The notes: generated from the sequence alone by a model not told the origin. A stretch of DNA of 64,000 nucleotides from Xenorhabdus doucetiae (GCF_000968195.1 NZ_FO704550.1:1488001-1552000), one strand, 5' to 3'. Positions 44,104 to 54,131 are shown, counted from the first letter of the stretch. Program-made: numbers and translations.

Positions 44104-44816
44104 GAAGCACTCCGTTCAAAATGGGTGGTGCGCATTTCAATCTGTTTGAGAATAAACTGGCTGATCAGGGTAATGATCAAATAGATTACAGCAACAATCA
44201 TATACCATGTGAACGGTTCCTGAGTTCGGGTTGCGATACTTTTTGTTTGTAACATCAGATCATTCACGCTGATTAATGAAACCAAGGCAGTATCTTTCAG
44301 TAAAACCAGCCATTGATTACCCAGCCCCGGCAGGGCATGGCGCCACATTTGCGGCATGATCAGGCGAAAAAAGATGCGGCGTTGACTTAACCCCAGCGCC
44401 TGACCCGCTTCCCACTGCCCGATTGGAACCGCTTTTAATGCTCCCCGCAGCGTTTGTGAAGCATAAGCAGAATAGAGCAAAGACAAGGCAATCACGCCAC
44501 ACAGAAAAGGGCTGACATCAAAGTTGTCAATTTCCATCTGTATCCTAAGATGCCAGACGATAAGATTGATATCAAAACCTTCTGACAGCGTAATCAGCAG
44601 TTGTGAACTGCCAAAATAGATGAAGAGAACAACTAAAATTTCAGGTAATCCTCGGATCAAGGTAACCCAGCAGGAGCCTAAAAAAGCGATGGGTTTCCAG
44701 CGAATAGATTCCCAGGCAGCAAAAAGCATTGCCAAAACTAAACCGATGACAAGCGAAGAGATGGCAAGGCCGACGGTCATTCCGGCGGCACTGATTAAAG
44801 ATTGAAGTTCATTCAT
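44100..44816 (-). CDS. artQ: Arginine ABC transporter permease ArtQ
   Basis: A 238-residue permease forming the transmembrane pore with ArtM. LIRGLPEILVVLFIYFGSSQ, YASQTLRGALKAVPIGQWEA and GQALGLSQRRIFFRLIMPQ are the typical motifs, with five helices. It lies 11 bases after artI. Confidence 0.94.
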   Translation of the reverse strand: MNELQSLISAAGMTVGLAISSLVIGLVLAMLFAAWESIRWKPIAFLGSCWVTLIRGLPEILVVLFIYFGSSQLLITLSEGFDINLIVWHLRIQMEIDNFDVSPFLCGVIALSLLYSAYASQTLRGALKAVPIGQWEAGQALGLSQRRIFFRLIMPQMWRHALPGLGNQWLVLLKDTALVSLISVNDLMLQTKSIATRTQEPFTWYMIVAVIYLIITLISQFILKQIEMRTTHFERSAS

Positions 44817-44827
44817 TAGGATTGAAT

Positions 44828-45565
44828 TTATTGTTTAAACCATTTTTTGTAGATGGTGTCGTAAGTGCCGTCTTGTTTAATTTCCGCCAGTGTTTTGTTT
44901 AATTTATCCAGTAACTCAGTATTGCCTTTGCGAACGGCAATGCCTAAACCGATGCCAAAGTAGTTTTTGTCTGTCACTTTATCACCCACCGTGCTTAATT
45001 CTTTATTCTTTTTCAGCCATTCATTGACAACGGCAGTATCACCAAACACCGCATCAATACGACCATTTTTTAAATCAAGGATGGCATTTTGGTAGCTGTC
45101 ATAAGGTACGGTTTTAAGCTCTTTATGTTGCTCCATCAAATACTTCTGGTGTGTTGTGCCATTCTGGATACCCACTTGTTTACCTTTGAGATCGGCAATG
45201 TGAGCAAATTTCCCTTTGATGGCAATGAAAATAGCCGAGTTATCATAATAGGCTTGGGTGAAATCAACTTGTTTTTGGCGGTCTGGAGTAATGTCAATGC
45301 CTGCCATCAAGGCATCAAAACGGCGAAATTTTAGGCTGGGAATGAGGCTGTCGAAAGCCTGATTGGTAAATGTACACTCTGTGTTGAGTTTTGCACATAT
45401 CGCATCTGCTAAATCGACGTCGAATCCTTGAATCTTATTGTTTGCATCAATAAATTCAAATGGCGGATAAGTTGCTTCTGTCGCGAAACGGAGAGCGGCT
45501 TTCTCTGCTGCGGTTGCGGATAAGGTCACGGCACTTAACAAGGCTGCAAACAATAATTTTTTCAT
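44828..45565 (-). CDS. artI: Arginine-type periplasmic binding protein ArtI
   Basis: A 245-residue periplasmic solute-binding protein with signal peptide ending LSATAA. The ligand-binding signature is LRFATEATYPPFEFIDANNK and FDVDLADAI; ITPDRQKQVDFT, QNGTTHQKYLMEQH and FGDTAVVNEWL follow. It resembles both E. coli ArtI and ArtJ and, by place between artP and artQ, is ArtI. It is the only binding protein in the operon. Confidence 0.9.
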   Translation of the reverse strand: MKKLLFAALLSAVTLSATAAEKAALRFATEATYPPFEFIDANNKIQGFDVDLADAICAKLNTECTFTNQAFDSLIPSLKFRRFDALMAGIDITPDRQKQVDFTQAYYDNSAIFIAIKGKFAHIADLKGKQVGIQNGTTHQKYLMEQHKELKTVPYDSYQNAILDLKNGRIDAVFGDTAVVNEWLKKNKELSTVGDKVTDKNYFGIGLGIAVRKGNTELLDKLNKTLAEIKQDGTYDTIYKKWFKQ

Positions 45566-45621
45566 AGCAATATCCTGTTGTTTATGAGTTTTATGCTTGA
45601 TAACTGCGTTAATGTTTGGAT

Positions 45622-46350
45622 TCAGTGTGACAAATAATGCGCAAAGGCTTCTGTTTGAGGAGACATAAAATGAGTGATGTCACCTTTTTCGATAATGTGC
45701 CCTTGTTCCATGTATACAACCTGGCTTGCTGTTTTGCGCGCTAATTCCACTTCATGCGTCACTATAACCTGAGTGATACCGGTTTCAGCCAGTTCTTTGA
45801 TAATGTCAATGACTTGAGAAGTGATTTCAGGATCGAGTGCAGCCGTGGGTTCATCAAACAATAAAACCTGAGGCTCCATCATTAATGCACGTGCAATGGC
45901 AACCCGCTGTTGCTGCCCACCGGAAAGATGCAGCGGAAAACGGTTGGCGAATTCGCCTAAGCGGAGTCGGGAAAGTAGTTTTGCTGCTTTTTCTCGCGCT
46001 TGTTGTTTCGATTGCTTCAATACCCGGCAAGGCGCCTCAATCAAATTATCCATCACGGTTAGGTGGGGCCACAGATTGTATTGTTGGAAGACCATGCCAA
46101 CGTTTTGGCGCAACGCCAAAATTTCTTTGTGGTTAGGCTGTTGTTTGAAATCAAATTGGTGCATAGCCACATTGAGTAGCCCAGCACGCGGCATCTCCAA
46201 TAAATTCAAGACACGCAGCAAAGAACTCTTGCCGGCCCCGCTGGGTCCCAGTAACACGACAGTTTCGCCCGATGTACATTCAAAATTGATATCGAACAGA
46301 GCTTGTTGTGAACCATAGAAACAATTTATGTTTTTTAATTGAATGCTCAT
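45622..46350 (-). CDS. artP: Arginine ABC transporter ATPase ArtP
   Basis: A 242-residue ABC ATPase. Walker A GPSGAGKSS, Q-loop VFQQYNLWPHLT, signature LSGGQQQRVAIARALM, Walker B VLLFDEPTAALDPE, and H-loop VTHEVELA. It energises ArtQM uptake of arginine. First gene of artPIQM. An ArgR-box-like TGAAT-AGTTAATTGAT lies about 12 bases upstream of its start, which suits repression by arginine but is only weakly matching. Confidence 0.94.
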   Translation of the reverse strand: MSIQLKNINCFYGSQQALFDINFECTSGETVVLLGPSGAGKSSLLRVLNLLEMPRAGLLNVAMHQFDFKQQPNHKEILALRQNVGMVFQQYNLWPHLTVMDNLIEAPCRVLKQSKQQAREKAAKLLSRLRLGEFANRFPLHLSGGQQQRVAIARALMMEPQVLLFDEPTAALDPEITSQVIDIIKELAETGITQVIVTHEVELARKTASQVVYMEQGHIIEKGDITHFMSPQTEAFAHYLSH

Positions 46351-46491
46351 GCGAAAAATATGAATAGTTAATTGATTGATGCGATATTAATCCCATAAGC
46401 ATAACTATGCAATGCTGTCTGCATAAAATTATTATTTTAATCAAATTAGTCAGTTAACTAATCAATTTGCCGGCATTTTTTAGATTATTTT

Positions 46492-47394
46492 TTATTGAGT
46501 AAAAAAGGCGATGAACAAAGGGGTCAGTAAACTCAATATAAAACCATGAACGATAGCGACTGGCACGATGCTTACACCACCGCAGCGTTGTAAGATCGGT
46601 AAAGAAAAGTCGATTGAAGTTGCACCTGTTAAACCTAGTGCGGTTGAACGGTAGCGATTTATTAACATGGGAATGAGCATGATTGAGACTAATTCACGAG
46701 CTAAGTCATTGAAGAATGCAGCACTACCAAGCACTGGCTCGTAAGCGTCGGAAATTAAAATGCCGGAAAGGGAATACCAACCGTATCCTGATGCAATAGC
46801 AAGGCCTGTTTTGATCGGTAATCCCAACAAAAATGCCGCCAACACGCCGCCCAGCAGAGAACTTATGGCAACGGTGATGGCAATAATCGTACCACGGCGA
46901 TTCAACAGTGTTTGCTTTAAGCTCATACCGTTATTGCGTAGTTGAATTCCAACGAGAAATAGCAAAAAAATCAAGACAATTTCACTGGCACGGCCGGAAA
47001 ACTGAAACCATGACCAGTTTGTTAACCCAAGCAGAAATCCCAATACTAATGCGCCGCATAATTTGACAGAGTCTAATGCCATATGTAATCGTGAGGGCGG
47101 TTTTTCTTGTTTATGTGCATTAATAATCCACGGTTTTCGTTTATCCAAAAGGAAAAGCGCTATAATATTAACCACAAAAATGCACAGAAAAAACGTTGTC
47201 GCATACAGCAAGATAGAAAGTAAATTATTGCTCAGGTTTTCCAGCATGGCGAGGCTGATGCCCATCAAAATGAGAATGATATAAACCATGACACTGAGTA
47301 GCTGATGCACGAAGGTCAGTATCGATTTATTATTCAGATGAATAAGGTAGCCCAGAGTTAAAGGCAGGAGAATAATTAATAATCCTGAATACAT
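46492..47394 (-). CDS. lysO: Lysine exporter LysO (YbjE)
   Basis: A 300-residue inner-membrane protein with about eight helices. Characteristic stretches are MGISLAMLENL, DSVKLCGALVLGFLLG, GYGWYSLSGILISDAYEP and FFNDLARELVSIMLIPMLI, matching E. coli LysO, which exports lysine and gives thialysine resistance. E. coli regulation is by ArgP; not visible here. It lies between artP and the divergent macA. Confidence 0.92.
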   Translation of the reverse strand: MYSGLLIILLPLTLGYLIHLNNKSILTFVHQLLSVMVYIILILMGISLAMLENLSNNLLSILLYATTFFLCIFVVNIIALFLLDKRKPWIINAHKQEKPPSRLHMALDSVKLCGALVLGFLLGLTNWSWFQFSGRASEIVLIFLLFLVGIQLRNNGMSLKQTLLNRRGTIIAITVAISSLLGGVLAAFLLGLPIKTGLAIASGYGWYSLSGILISDAYEPVLGSAAFFNDLARELVSIMLIPMLINRYRSTALGLTGATSIDFSLPILQRCGGVSIVPVAIVHGFILSLLTPLFIAFFTQ

Positions 47395-47716
47395 GATCCA
47401 TATCCTTATTTAATAAAAAACGTCTTCTTTATCTGGTTCCAATAACAAAAACCAGTCAAATAGGCAACAAGTGCACAAAAACAAAGGTTTTACATTAAAA
47501 CAACAAAAGGGTAAAAGTAAACATACTGAAATGCAAAGAATTTTCAATCTCTATGGGATTTTACTCGCTTCTGTTTGGTTCTTTTCAGGATAAAAGGAAG
47601 ATATATCAGAAAGTTTTCTTATCAAAAATATCCCGTTGATAGGATTTGTTTATGTCTTCTACAGTAAAGTGCGAGTGAAGTAATTTAGATGGCATATTCA
47701 TGGTGGGTATTTATTA
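47395..47716. other. Divergent gap between lysO and macA
   Basis: A 322-base AT-rich gap carrying the lysO and macA promoters. No gene, strong hairpin or recognisable operator was found. The macA ribosome binding site is weak (TATTTATTA before the ATG). Confidence 0.4.
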
Positions 47717-48880
47717 ATGAATCTTCTTTCTATCAAATATCGTTGGCTTGCAACAGGGATGATTTTCATAGCTATTGCTTCTGCATTGCTCTATTTCTTT
47801 TATCGCCCAAAACCCATTACCTATCAGACAAGCCCCGTGGTAAGAGGGGATTTCGCAAGAAGTGTCTCAGCGGTAGGTCAGTTGGATGCAGTCAGTAAAG
47901 TTGATGTGGGCGCTCAGGTGAGTGGTCAGTTAAAAGAGCTTTATGTGAAATTGGGGGATAAGGTTAGTCAGGGACAATTGCTGGCATTGATTGATCCACA
48001 AACAGCAAAAAATACGGTGGAAGAAATTCAGGAAACAGCAAAATCACTGGAGGCCAATCTCCGTGGGGCGCAGGCTGAATTAAAACTTGCGCAGCTTAAA
48101 GTGAAGCGTCAGAAGTATTTGTTTAAATCACATTTAATTTCCCATCAAGACTTGGATTCCGACATCACAGATATGCAGGCTAAGACCGCTAAAATTGATG
48201 ACTTAATGGCGCAAATTAAACAAAACAAGGCCAAACTGGATTCGGCAAAAACGAATTTGCAATACACCAGAATTACTGCCCCAATTGAGGGTATTGTGGC
48301 AGATATTAAAACATTCCAGGGGCAAACTGTGATTGCGGCACAGCAAGCGCCCACTATCCTGACACTTGCTAATCTCGATACCATGATTGTTAACACCCAA
48401 ATATCGGAGGCGGATGTTGTCAGTTTAAAACCCGGGCAGAAAGTCTCATTTACTATCTTAGGGGCACCAGGGAAACAATTTCACAGCATTTTGAAAGATA
48501 TTCTACCCACACCGCAAGTTGTGAATAATGTTAATTTCTACTCTGCCCGCTTTGAAGTCCCTAATCCCCAACATATTTTGCGTTTACAGATGACTGCGCA
48601 AGTAAAAATAGAGCTTCAGACCCTGCATAATGTATTGATGATCCCGATTTCATCCTTAGAGGTATCTTCCAATCAGTCTTCAACTTCTCAGTCTTCAACT
48701 TCAATTTCACCTTCATCTTCACCGCAATATGAAGTCAGTGTCTTGCGTAATGGCAAAGCAGAGAAACGTAAGGTCACGATAGGCGCCTTTGATAATATTA
48801 ATGTTCAGGTACTCTCTGGGTTGAAGGAAAACGAACGTGTGGTCACCAGTCGCAGTGATAGTAGCGTAGAGGAAGAATAA
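47717..48880 (+). CDS. macA: MacA: periplasmic adaptor of the MacAB-TolC efflux pump
   Basis: A 387-residue membrane fusion protein. An N-terminal membrane anchor (WLATGMIFIAIASALLYFFY) is followed by a lipoyl half (GQLDAVSKVDVGAQVSGQLK), a long coiled-coil hairpin (about 95-180), the second lipoyl half (TRITAPIEGIVADI) and a beta-barrel. An unusual serine-rich linker (SSNQSSTSQSSTSIS onwards, about residues 316-335) interrupts the membrane-proximal domain where E. coli has only a few residues. Works with MacB and TolC to export macrolides, enterotoxins or siderophore-like compounds. macB starts in an overlap of one base. Confidence 0.93.
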   Translation: MNLLSIKYRWLATGMIFIAIASALLYFFYRPKPITYQTSPVVRGDFARSVSAVGQLDAVSKVDVGAQVSGQLKELYVKLGDKVSQGQLLALIDPQTAKNTVEEIQETAKSLEANLRGAQAELKLAQLKVKRQKYLFKSHLISHQDLDSDITDMQAKTAKIDDLMAQIKQNKAKLDSAKTNLQYTRITAPIEGIVADIKTFQGQTVIAAQQAPTILTLANLDTMIVNTQISEADVVSLKPGQKVSFTILGAPGKQFHSILKDILPTPQVVNNVNFYSARFEVPNPQHILRLQMTAQVKIELQTLHNVLMIPISSLEVSSNQSSTSQSSTSISPSSSPQYEVSVLRNGKAEKRKVTIGAFDNINVQVLSGLKENERVVTSRSDSSVEEE

Positions 48881-50835
48881 TGAGTACGTTACTGGAATTA
48901 AAAGGAGTTAGTCGTTGTTATCAGGCCGGGGAAGGTCAAGTGACTGTTCTGGAAGATATCTCATTATCCATACAGGCTGGAGAAATGGTGGCGATTGTTG
49001 GTGCTTCCGGTTCTGGTAAATCGACTTTAATGAATATATTGGGCTGTTTGGATAAACCCAGTAGTGGAGAGTATTGGGTTGCAGGGAGAAATATTGCTGA
49101 CTTGGATAGTGATCAATTGGCCGAGCTGCGCAGAGAGTATTTTGGGTTCATTTTTCAGCGTTATCATTTATTGACGCATTTAACCGCCGAACAAAATGTT
49201 GAGATCCCGGCAATTTATTCCGGTGCTTCCAAAATACAACGTCGTGAGCGGGCGCTTGAATTACTGGGGCGTCTTGGATTGGAAAACCGGATTAACTATC
49301 GGCCAAGCCAGCTCTCAGGCGGACAACAACAGCGGGTCAGCATTGCCAGGGCACTGATGAATGGTGGGCAAGTCATTCTTGCGGATGAACCGACGGGAGC
49401 ATTGGATAGTACTTCCGGTCAGGAAATGATGGAGATCTTGAAGGAACTCTGTCAGCGGGGGCATACCGTCGTTATTGTGACTCATGATCCCCATATTGCG
49501 GCACAGGCTCAAAGAGTGATTGAAATTAAAGATGGGCGTATTATGAGTGACTCACGCACTTCTGAACATCACACTTTGCCTCATACTTCCTCTGTAAATG
49601 CAAAAACTGTCAATGTAAAAACGTCTTTCGTTCAACAAGCCTGGGGACGTTTTAATGAAGCCTTATTGATGGCATGGCGTGCCATGAATGTGAATAAGCT
49701 GCGCACCTTGCTGACAATGCTTGGGATTATCATAGGCATCGCTTCTGTCGTCACCATTATCGTGATTGGTGATGCGGCAAAATCAATGGTGTTATCACAT
49801 ATTAAATCTATTGCCACTAACTCTATATCAATTTATCCAGGAAAAGACTTTGGCAGTGATAATTCTTTGGATACGCAGGCAATGAAACTGGCCGATATTC
49901 CGGCAATACAGTCTCAGCCCTATATTCAGGCTGTTTCCCCCCAATTCATGGGCAGTGGGCGTCTGCGTCAAGGCAATATAGATGCCAATGCACAGGTATC
50001 GGGTGTTGGCAGTGATTTTTTTCAGGTATATGCCATGAAATTTGCTCAAGGTATTCCTTTTACTTCAGAAATGGTTGAGCGCCAGTCTCAAGTGGTCATC
50101 ATTGATGATAATACCCGTAAGAAATTCTTTCCTTATCAGAATAATGTGATAGGCAAAGAGTTGCTGTTGGCAAATATTCCTTTGACCGTGATTGGTGTGA
50201 TTGCCAACGGGCAAAGTTTTTATGGTGGTGATTCATTACAAATTTGGCTGCCCTACAGTACGATGAATAATCGTTTGATAAAACAAAGCTACCTGAGTTC
50301 GATTGTTGTCAGGCTGAGAGATGGCTATGATTCCAATGAAGCCGAAGAAAAATTGAGCAATTTGTTAATATTCCGTCATGGTAAAAAGAATTTTCACATT
50401 TATAGTATTAATAAGACCATTGAAATAATGGATAAAACCACACAGACAATGCAAATATTCTTAACATTAGTTGCAGTCATATCCTTGGTGGTTGGGGGAA
50501 TTGGTGTCATGAATATCATGCTGGTATCCGTTACCGAACGGACTCGGGAGATTGGTATTCGTATGGCAGTAGGTGCCAGAACCAGTGACATTTTACAGCA
50601 ATTTCTTATCGAAGCCGTTTTGGTTTGTTTGATTGGGGGGATACTAGGGATTACCCTGTCGTCCAGCCTTTCTCTAATGGCACAGTGGATGCTGCCGAAA
50701 TGGGATTTCGCTTATAGCCCGATTGCATTTATCATCGCGTTTGGTTGCTCAACGGCAATAGGAGTCATCTTTGGTTTCCTGCCCGCGAGAAATGCAGCTC
50801 GCCTCGATCCTATAGAGGCTTTGGCAAGAGAATAA
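48880..50835 (+). CDS. macB: MacB: ABC transporter of the MacAB-TolC pump
   Basis: A 651-residue fusion of an N-terminal ATPase and a C-terminal permease. Walker A GASGSGKSTLMN, signature LSGGQQQRVSIARALM, Walker B VILADEPTGALDS, H-loop IVTHDPH. The first helix (LLTMLGIIIGIASVVTIIVI) is followed by a large periplasmic domain (about 310-520) and three helices (FLTLVAVISLVVGGIGVMN and others). It acts as a mechanotransmitting dimer. Confidence 0.96.
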   Translation: MSTLLELKGVSRCYQAGEGQVTVLEDISLSIQAGEMVAIVGASGSGKSTLMNILGCLDKPSSGEYWVAGRNIADLDSDQLAELRREYFGFIFQRYHLLTHLTAEQNVEIPAIYSGASKIQRRERALELLGRLGLENRINYRPSQLSGGQQQRVSIARALMNGGQVILADEPTGALDSTSGQEMMEILKELCQRGHTVVIVTHDPHIAAQAQRVIEIKDGRIMSDSRTSEHHTLPHTSSVNAKTVNVKTSFVQQAWGRFNEALLMAWRAMNVNKLRTLLTMLGIIIGIASVVTIIVIGDAAKSMVLSHIKSIATNSISIYPGKDFGSDNSLDTQAMKLADIPAIQSQPYIQAVSPQFMGSGRLRQGNIDANAQVSGVGSDFFQVYAMKFAQGIPFTSEMVERQSQVVIIDDNTRKKFFPYQNNVIGKELLLANIPLTVIGVIANGQSFYGGDSLQIWLPYSTMNNRLIKQSYLSSIVVRLRDGYDSNEAEEKLSNLLIFRHGKKNFHIYSINKTIEIMDKTTQTMQIFLTLVAVISLVVGGIGVMNIMLVSVTERTREIGIRMAVGARTSDILQQFLIEAVLVCLIGGILGITLSSSLSLMAQWMLPKWDFAYSPIAFIIAFGCSTAIGVIFGFLPARNAARLDPIEALARE

Positions 50836-50840
50836 AATAA

Positions 50841-50877
50841 CACGCCACAAATAAACGGATTATCTATTTGTGGCGTG
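50841..50877 (-). terminator. Hairpin between convergent macB and cspD
   Basis: CACGCCACAAATA (50841-50853) and TATTTGTGGCGTG (50865-50877) form a perfect 13-bp stem. A TTATTTTATT tail follows on the minus strand, favouring cspD termination; it may also stop macB. Confidence 0.8.
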
Positions 50878-50881
50878 GAAA

Positions 50882-51127
50882 TTACGAGTTTATCGAGTTA
50901 CTATTTTTTGATTTTAAGCCATCTTCCAGAGGCACAATAAGGCTGGCGTGGTTACCCTTAGGGCCTTGATTAACGCTAAAATTCACCTTTTGCCCCGCTT
51001 TCAGCGTCCTATAACCATCCATCTGAATGGTTGAATAGTGAGCAAATATATCCTCGCCCCCACTGGCCGGGCAAATAAATCCAAAGCCCTTTGCATTATT
51101 GAACCATTTCACAGTACCTGTTTCCAT
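50882..51127 (-). CDS. cspD: Cold-shock-like protein CspD
   Basis: An 81-residue OB-fold nucleic-acid-binding protein. RNP1 is KGFGFICP and RNP2-like DIFAHYSTIQ; the CspD-type GYRTLKAGQKVNF and extended polar tail separate it from CspA. E. coli CspD is stationary-phase-induced and inhibits replication. Divergent from clpS as in E. coli. Confidence 0.95.
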   Translation of the reverse strand: METGTVKWFNNAKGFGFICPASGGEDIFAHYSTIQMDGYRTLKAGQKVNFSVNQGPKGNHASLIVPLEDGLKSKNSNSINS

Positions 51128-51453
51128 ACTTCTCTATCCCTCGTATCACGATTTCGGGTTTAGGAGTCACTAAAAATGTTGAAATATGAACAAACGCCCA
51201 GATAGGAAGCGGTGTTCATAAAATATACTGTAGTGAAATTCATTAGATCGTCAAGCACATAAACAACGTCAAGCTGTCTCAAATGACTAAAGTTTGATAT
51301 AGATAACGGTATCTGATTTTTAGGCAAAATCCTGATCCGTTAATCATCAAGGAGGGTAAGCAGAGTGCTTTATGAAGTGATAAAATATATAGCAGTACAA
51401 TGAATTAGTTCATACTAAAATCCAGCGGAAAGTGAATACCCAGCGGAAAAATA
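51128..51453. other. Divergent cspD-clpS gap
   Basis: A 326-base gap that should hold both promoters. A near-palindromic GATAACGGTATC lies at about 51302-51313. No gene seen. Confidence 0.35.
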
Positions 51454-51774
51454 ATGACTGAGTTTTATAACAATTTGAAAGTTGAAGAATTTATTGAGGA
51501 TGATGCAAAACAAAAACTACAACCACCATCAATGTATAAGGTTATTCTTAACAATGACGATTATACCCCTATGGAGTTTGTGGTTGACGTATTGCAAAAG
51601 TTCTTTTCTTATGATGTTGAACAAGCAACGCAACTAATGCTGGATGTCCATTACAAAGGGAAGGCAGTTTGCGGAATTTACACGGCAGAGGTCGCAGAAA
51701 CTAAAGCTGCGCAAGTGAACATGTATGCTAAGGAGCACGAGCATCCGTTACTTTGCACGCTGGAAATGGTCTGA
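51454..51774 (+). CDS. clpS: ClpS: N-degron adaptor for ClpAP
   Basis: A 106-residue adaptor. The N-degron pocket lies around ILNNDDYTPMEFVVDVLQKF, with the acidic/metal-like HYKGKAVCGIYTAEVAETK. It delivers proteins with Leu/Phe/Trp/Tyr N-termini to ClpA; those N-ends are made in part by Aat, also in this window. clpA starts 31 bases after the stop. Confidence 0.97.
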   Translation: MTEFYNNLKVEEFIEDDAKQKLQPPSMYKVILNNDDYTPMEFVVDVLQKFFSYDVEQATQLMLDVHYKGKAVCGIYTAEVAETKAAQVNMYAKEHEHPLLCTLEMV

Positions 51775-51805
51775 TCTGGCTTACTAAAATGAGGAGGAGG
51801 TGCTT

Positions 51806-54091
51806 ATGCTCAATCAAGAACTGGAGCTTAGTCTCAACATTGCTTTTGCCAAAGCAAGGGATAACAGGCATGAATTTATGACTGTAGAGCACCTGTTGCT
51901 GGCGTTGTTAAGTAATACATCAGCGCGAGAAGCACTGGAGGCTTGTAAAGTCGATTTGGCGATGTTACGCCAGGAATTGGAAAGTTTTATTGCACAAACC
52001 ACCCCCTTGTTATCTGAGAATGATGACAGGGATACCCAACCAACATTAAGTTTTCAGCGTGTTTTGCAACGTGCGGTATTTCACGTTCAATCTTCGGGAC
52101 GTTCAGAAGTCTCTGGGGCGAATGTCTTAGTTGCCATTTTTAGTGAACAGGAATCTCAGGCAGCTTATTTACTGCGCAAGCACGACGTCAGTCGTTTGGA
52201 TGTGGTGAATTTTATCTCTCATGGCACGCGCAAAGATGAGCCAGACACTGATTCCCACCACAGTATCAATCCGGTTCCGGAAGAGCAGGTCATGGGTGAA
52301 GATCGATTGGAAAATTTCACTACCAACCTGAATCAATTGGCGCAGAAAGGGCAGATTGATCCACTTGTCGGCCGTCAGGATGAATTGGAAAGAACGATTC
52401 AGGTACTGTGCCGTCGCCGCAAGAATAATCCTCTGTTTGTTGGGGAATCCGGTGTGGGTAAGACAGCCATTGCTGAGGGGCTTGCCTGGCGGATTGTCCA
52501 AAGGAATGTGCCCGAAGTGATGCAGGATTGTACCATCTATTCTCTGGATATTGGTTCATTGTTGGCCGGTACAAAGTATCGTGGTGATTTTGAGAAGCGC
52601 TTCAAGTCTTTGTTAAAAACGTTGGAGCAGGACAGTAAAAGTATTCTCTTTATTGATGAGATCCATACAATTATTGGTGCCGGTGCTGCTTCAGGCGGGC
52701 AGGTGGACGCAGCGAATCTCATTAAACCGCTGTTATCCAGTGGGCGTATACGGGTCATTGGTTCAACGACTTATCACGAATTTAGCAATATTTTTGAAAA
52801 AGACCGCGCTCTAGCGCGTCGGTTCCAAAAAATTGACATTCTTGAGCCTTCTTCTGAGGAAACGGTACAGATTATCAATGGGTTGCGTGCTAAATATGAA
52901 GCTCACCATGATGTCCGTTATACCGCGAAGGCGATTCGTGCCGCCGTTGAGTTATCGGTGAAGTATATTACCGATCGGCATTTGCCGGATAAGGCGATTG
53001 ATGTCATTGATGAAGCGGGTGCGAGGACAAGGTTAGTGCCAGTGAGTCGCCGCAAGAAGACGATCAATGTTGCTGATATTGAGACCGTTGTTGCTCGTAT
53101 CGCCCGTATTCCAGAAAAAACCGTGTCAGCCAGTGATAAAGATGTTTTGAGGACACTGGATGATCGTTTGAAGATGTTGGTTTTTGGTCAGGACAAAGCG
53201 ATTGCTGCCTTGACGGAAGCCATCAAGATGAGCCGTGCTGGATTGGGGCAAGATCATAAGCCGGTAGGATCTTTCTTGTTTGCCGGGCCTACGGGAGTAG
53301 GGAAAACCGAAGTCACCGTCCAACTAGCCAAGGTATTGAATGTCAAGTTATTGCGATTCGATATGTCAGAATATATGGAACGCCATACTGTCAGTCGCTT
53401 AATTGGTGCTCCGCCGGGTTATATTGGGTATGATCAGGGCGGTTTGTTAACCGATGCCATCATCAAACATCCTCATTCTGTACTGTTGTTGGATGAGATT
53501 GAAAAAGCCCATCCCGATGTATTCAATCTTTTGTTGCAGGTGATGGATAACGGTACATTGACCGACAATAATGGCCGTAAGGCGGATTTCCGTAATGTTA
53601 TTTTGGTGATGACAACCAATGCCGGAGTACGTGAAATACAGCGCAAATCTATTGGGTTCGCTGAACAGGATAACAGTACGGATGGAATGGAAGAGATAAA
53701 ACGGATTTTCACCCCTGAATTCCGCAATCGTCTTGATGGCATCATCTGGTTTGATGCACTCTCTTCTGACGTTATTCAGCAAGTTGTTGATAAATTCATC
53801 GTCGAGTTACAAGCTCAACTGGATGAAAAAGGCGTCTCTCTGGAAGTCAGTGCAGATGCTCGCCAGTGGTTATGTGACAAAGGTTATGATAAGGCGATGG
53901 GGGCACGTCCTATGGCTCGTGTCATTCAGGACAACCTCAAAAAACCGCTGGCGAATGAATTGTTATTTGGCGCCTTGGTGCATGGCGGCTCGGTCAAAAT
54001 TAAACTTGATAAGGCTAAACTGGCATTGATATACGATTTTAAGAGTGCGCAAAAATCGAACAAAAAGAGATCAGAAGATGCCGTGTTATAG
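51806..54091 (+). CDS. clpA: ClpA: ATPase unfoldase of ClpAP protease
   Basis: A 761-residue AAA+ protein. N-domain 1-145 (binds ClpS); D1 with Walker A GESGVGKTA and DEIHTIIGAGAASGG; D2 with Walker A GPTGVGKTE and LLLDEIEKAHPDVF; a ClpP-binding IGL-like loop near RKSIGFAEQD. The ATG at 51806 follows GAGGAGGAGG at a good distance and matches E. coli MLNQELELSLN; the GTG at 51800 overlaps that signal. Confidence 0.97.
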   Translation: MLNQELELSLNIAFAKARDNRHEFMTVEHLLLALLSNTSAREALEACKVDLAMLRQELESFIAQTTPLLSENDDRDTQPTLSFQRVLQRAVFHVQSSGRSEVSGANVLVAIFSEQESQAAYLLRKHDVSRLDVVNFISHGTRKDEPDTDSHHSINPVPEEQVMGEDRLENFTTNLNQLAQKGQIDPLVGRQDELERTIQVLCRRRKNNPLFVGESGVGKTAIAEGLAWRIVQRNVPEVMQDCTIYSLDIGSLLAGTKYRGDFEKRFKSLLKTLEQDSKSILFIDEIHTIIGAGAASGGQVDAANLIKPLLSSGRIRVIGSTTYHEFSNIFEKDRALARRFQKIDILEPSSEETVQIINGLRAKYEAHHDVRYTAKAIRAAVELSVKYITDRHLPDKAIDVIDEAGARTRLVPVSRRKKTINVADIETVVARIARIPEKTVSASDKDVLRTLDDRLKMLVFGQDKAIAALTEAIKMSRAGLGQDHKPVGSFLFAGPTGVGKTEVTVQLAKVLNVKLLRFDMSEYMERHTVSRLIGAPPGYIGYDQGGLLTDAIIKHPHSVLLLDEIEKAHPDVFNLLLQVMDNGTLTDNNGRKADFRNVILVMTTNAGVREIQRKSIGFAEQDNSTDGMEEIKRIFTPEFRNRLDGIIWFDALSSDVIQQVVDKFIVELQAQLDEKGVSLEVSADARQWLCDKGYDKAMGARPMARVIQDNLKKPLANELLFGALVHGGSVKIKLDKAKLALIYDFKSAQKSNKKRSEDAVL

Positions 54092-54131
54092 GTGAACGGT
54101 ATCTGTGATAGAAACTGGTGGTAAAAACAAA

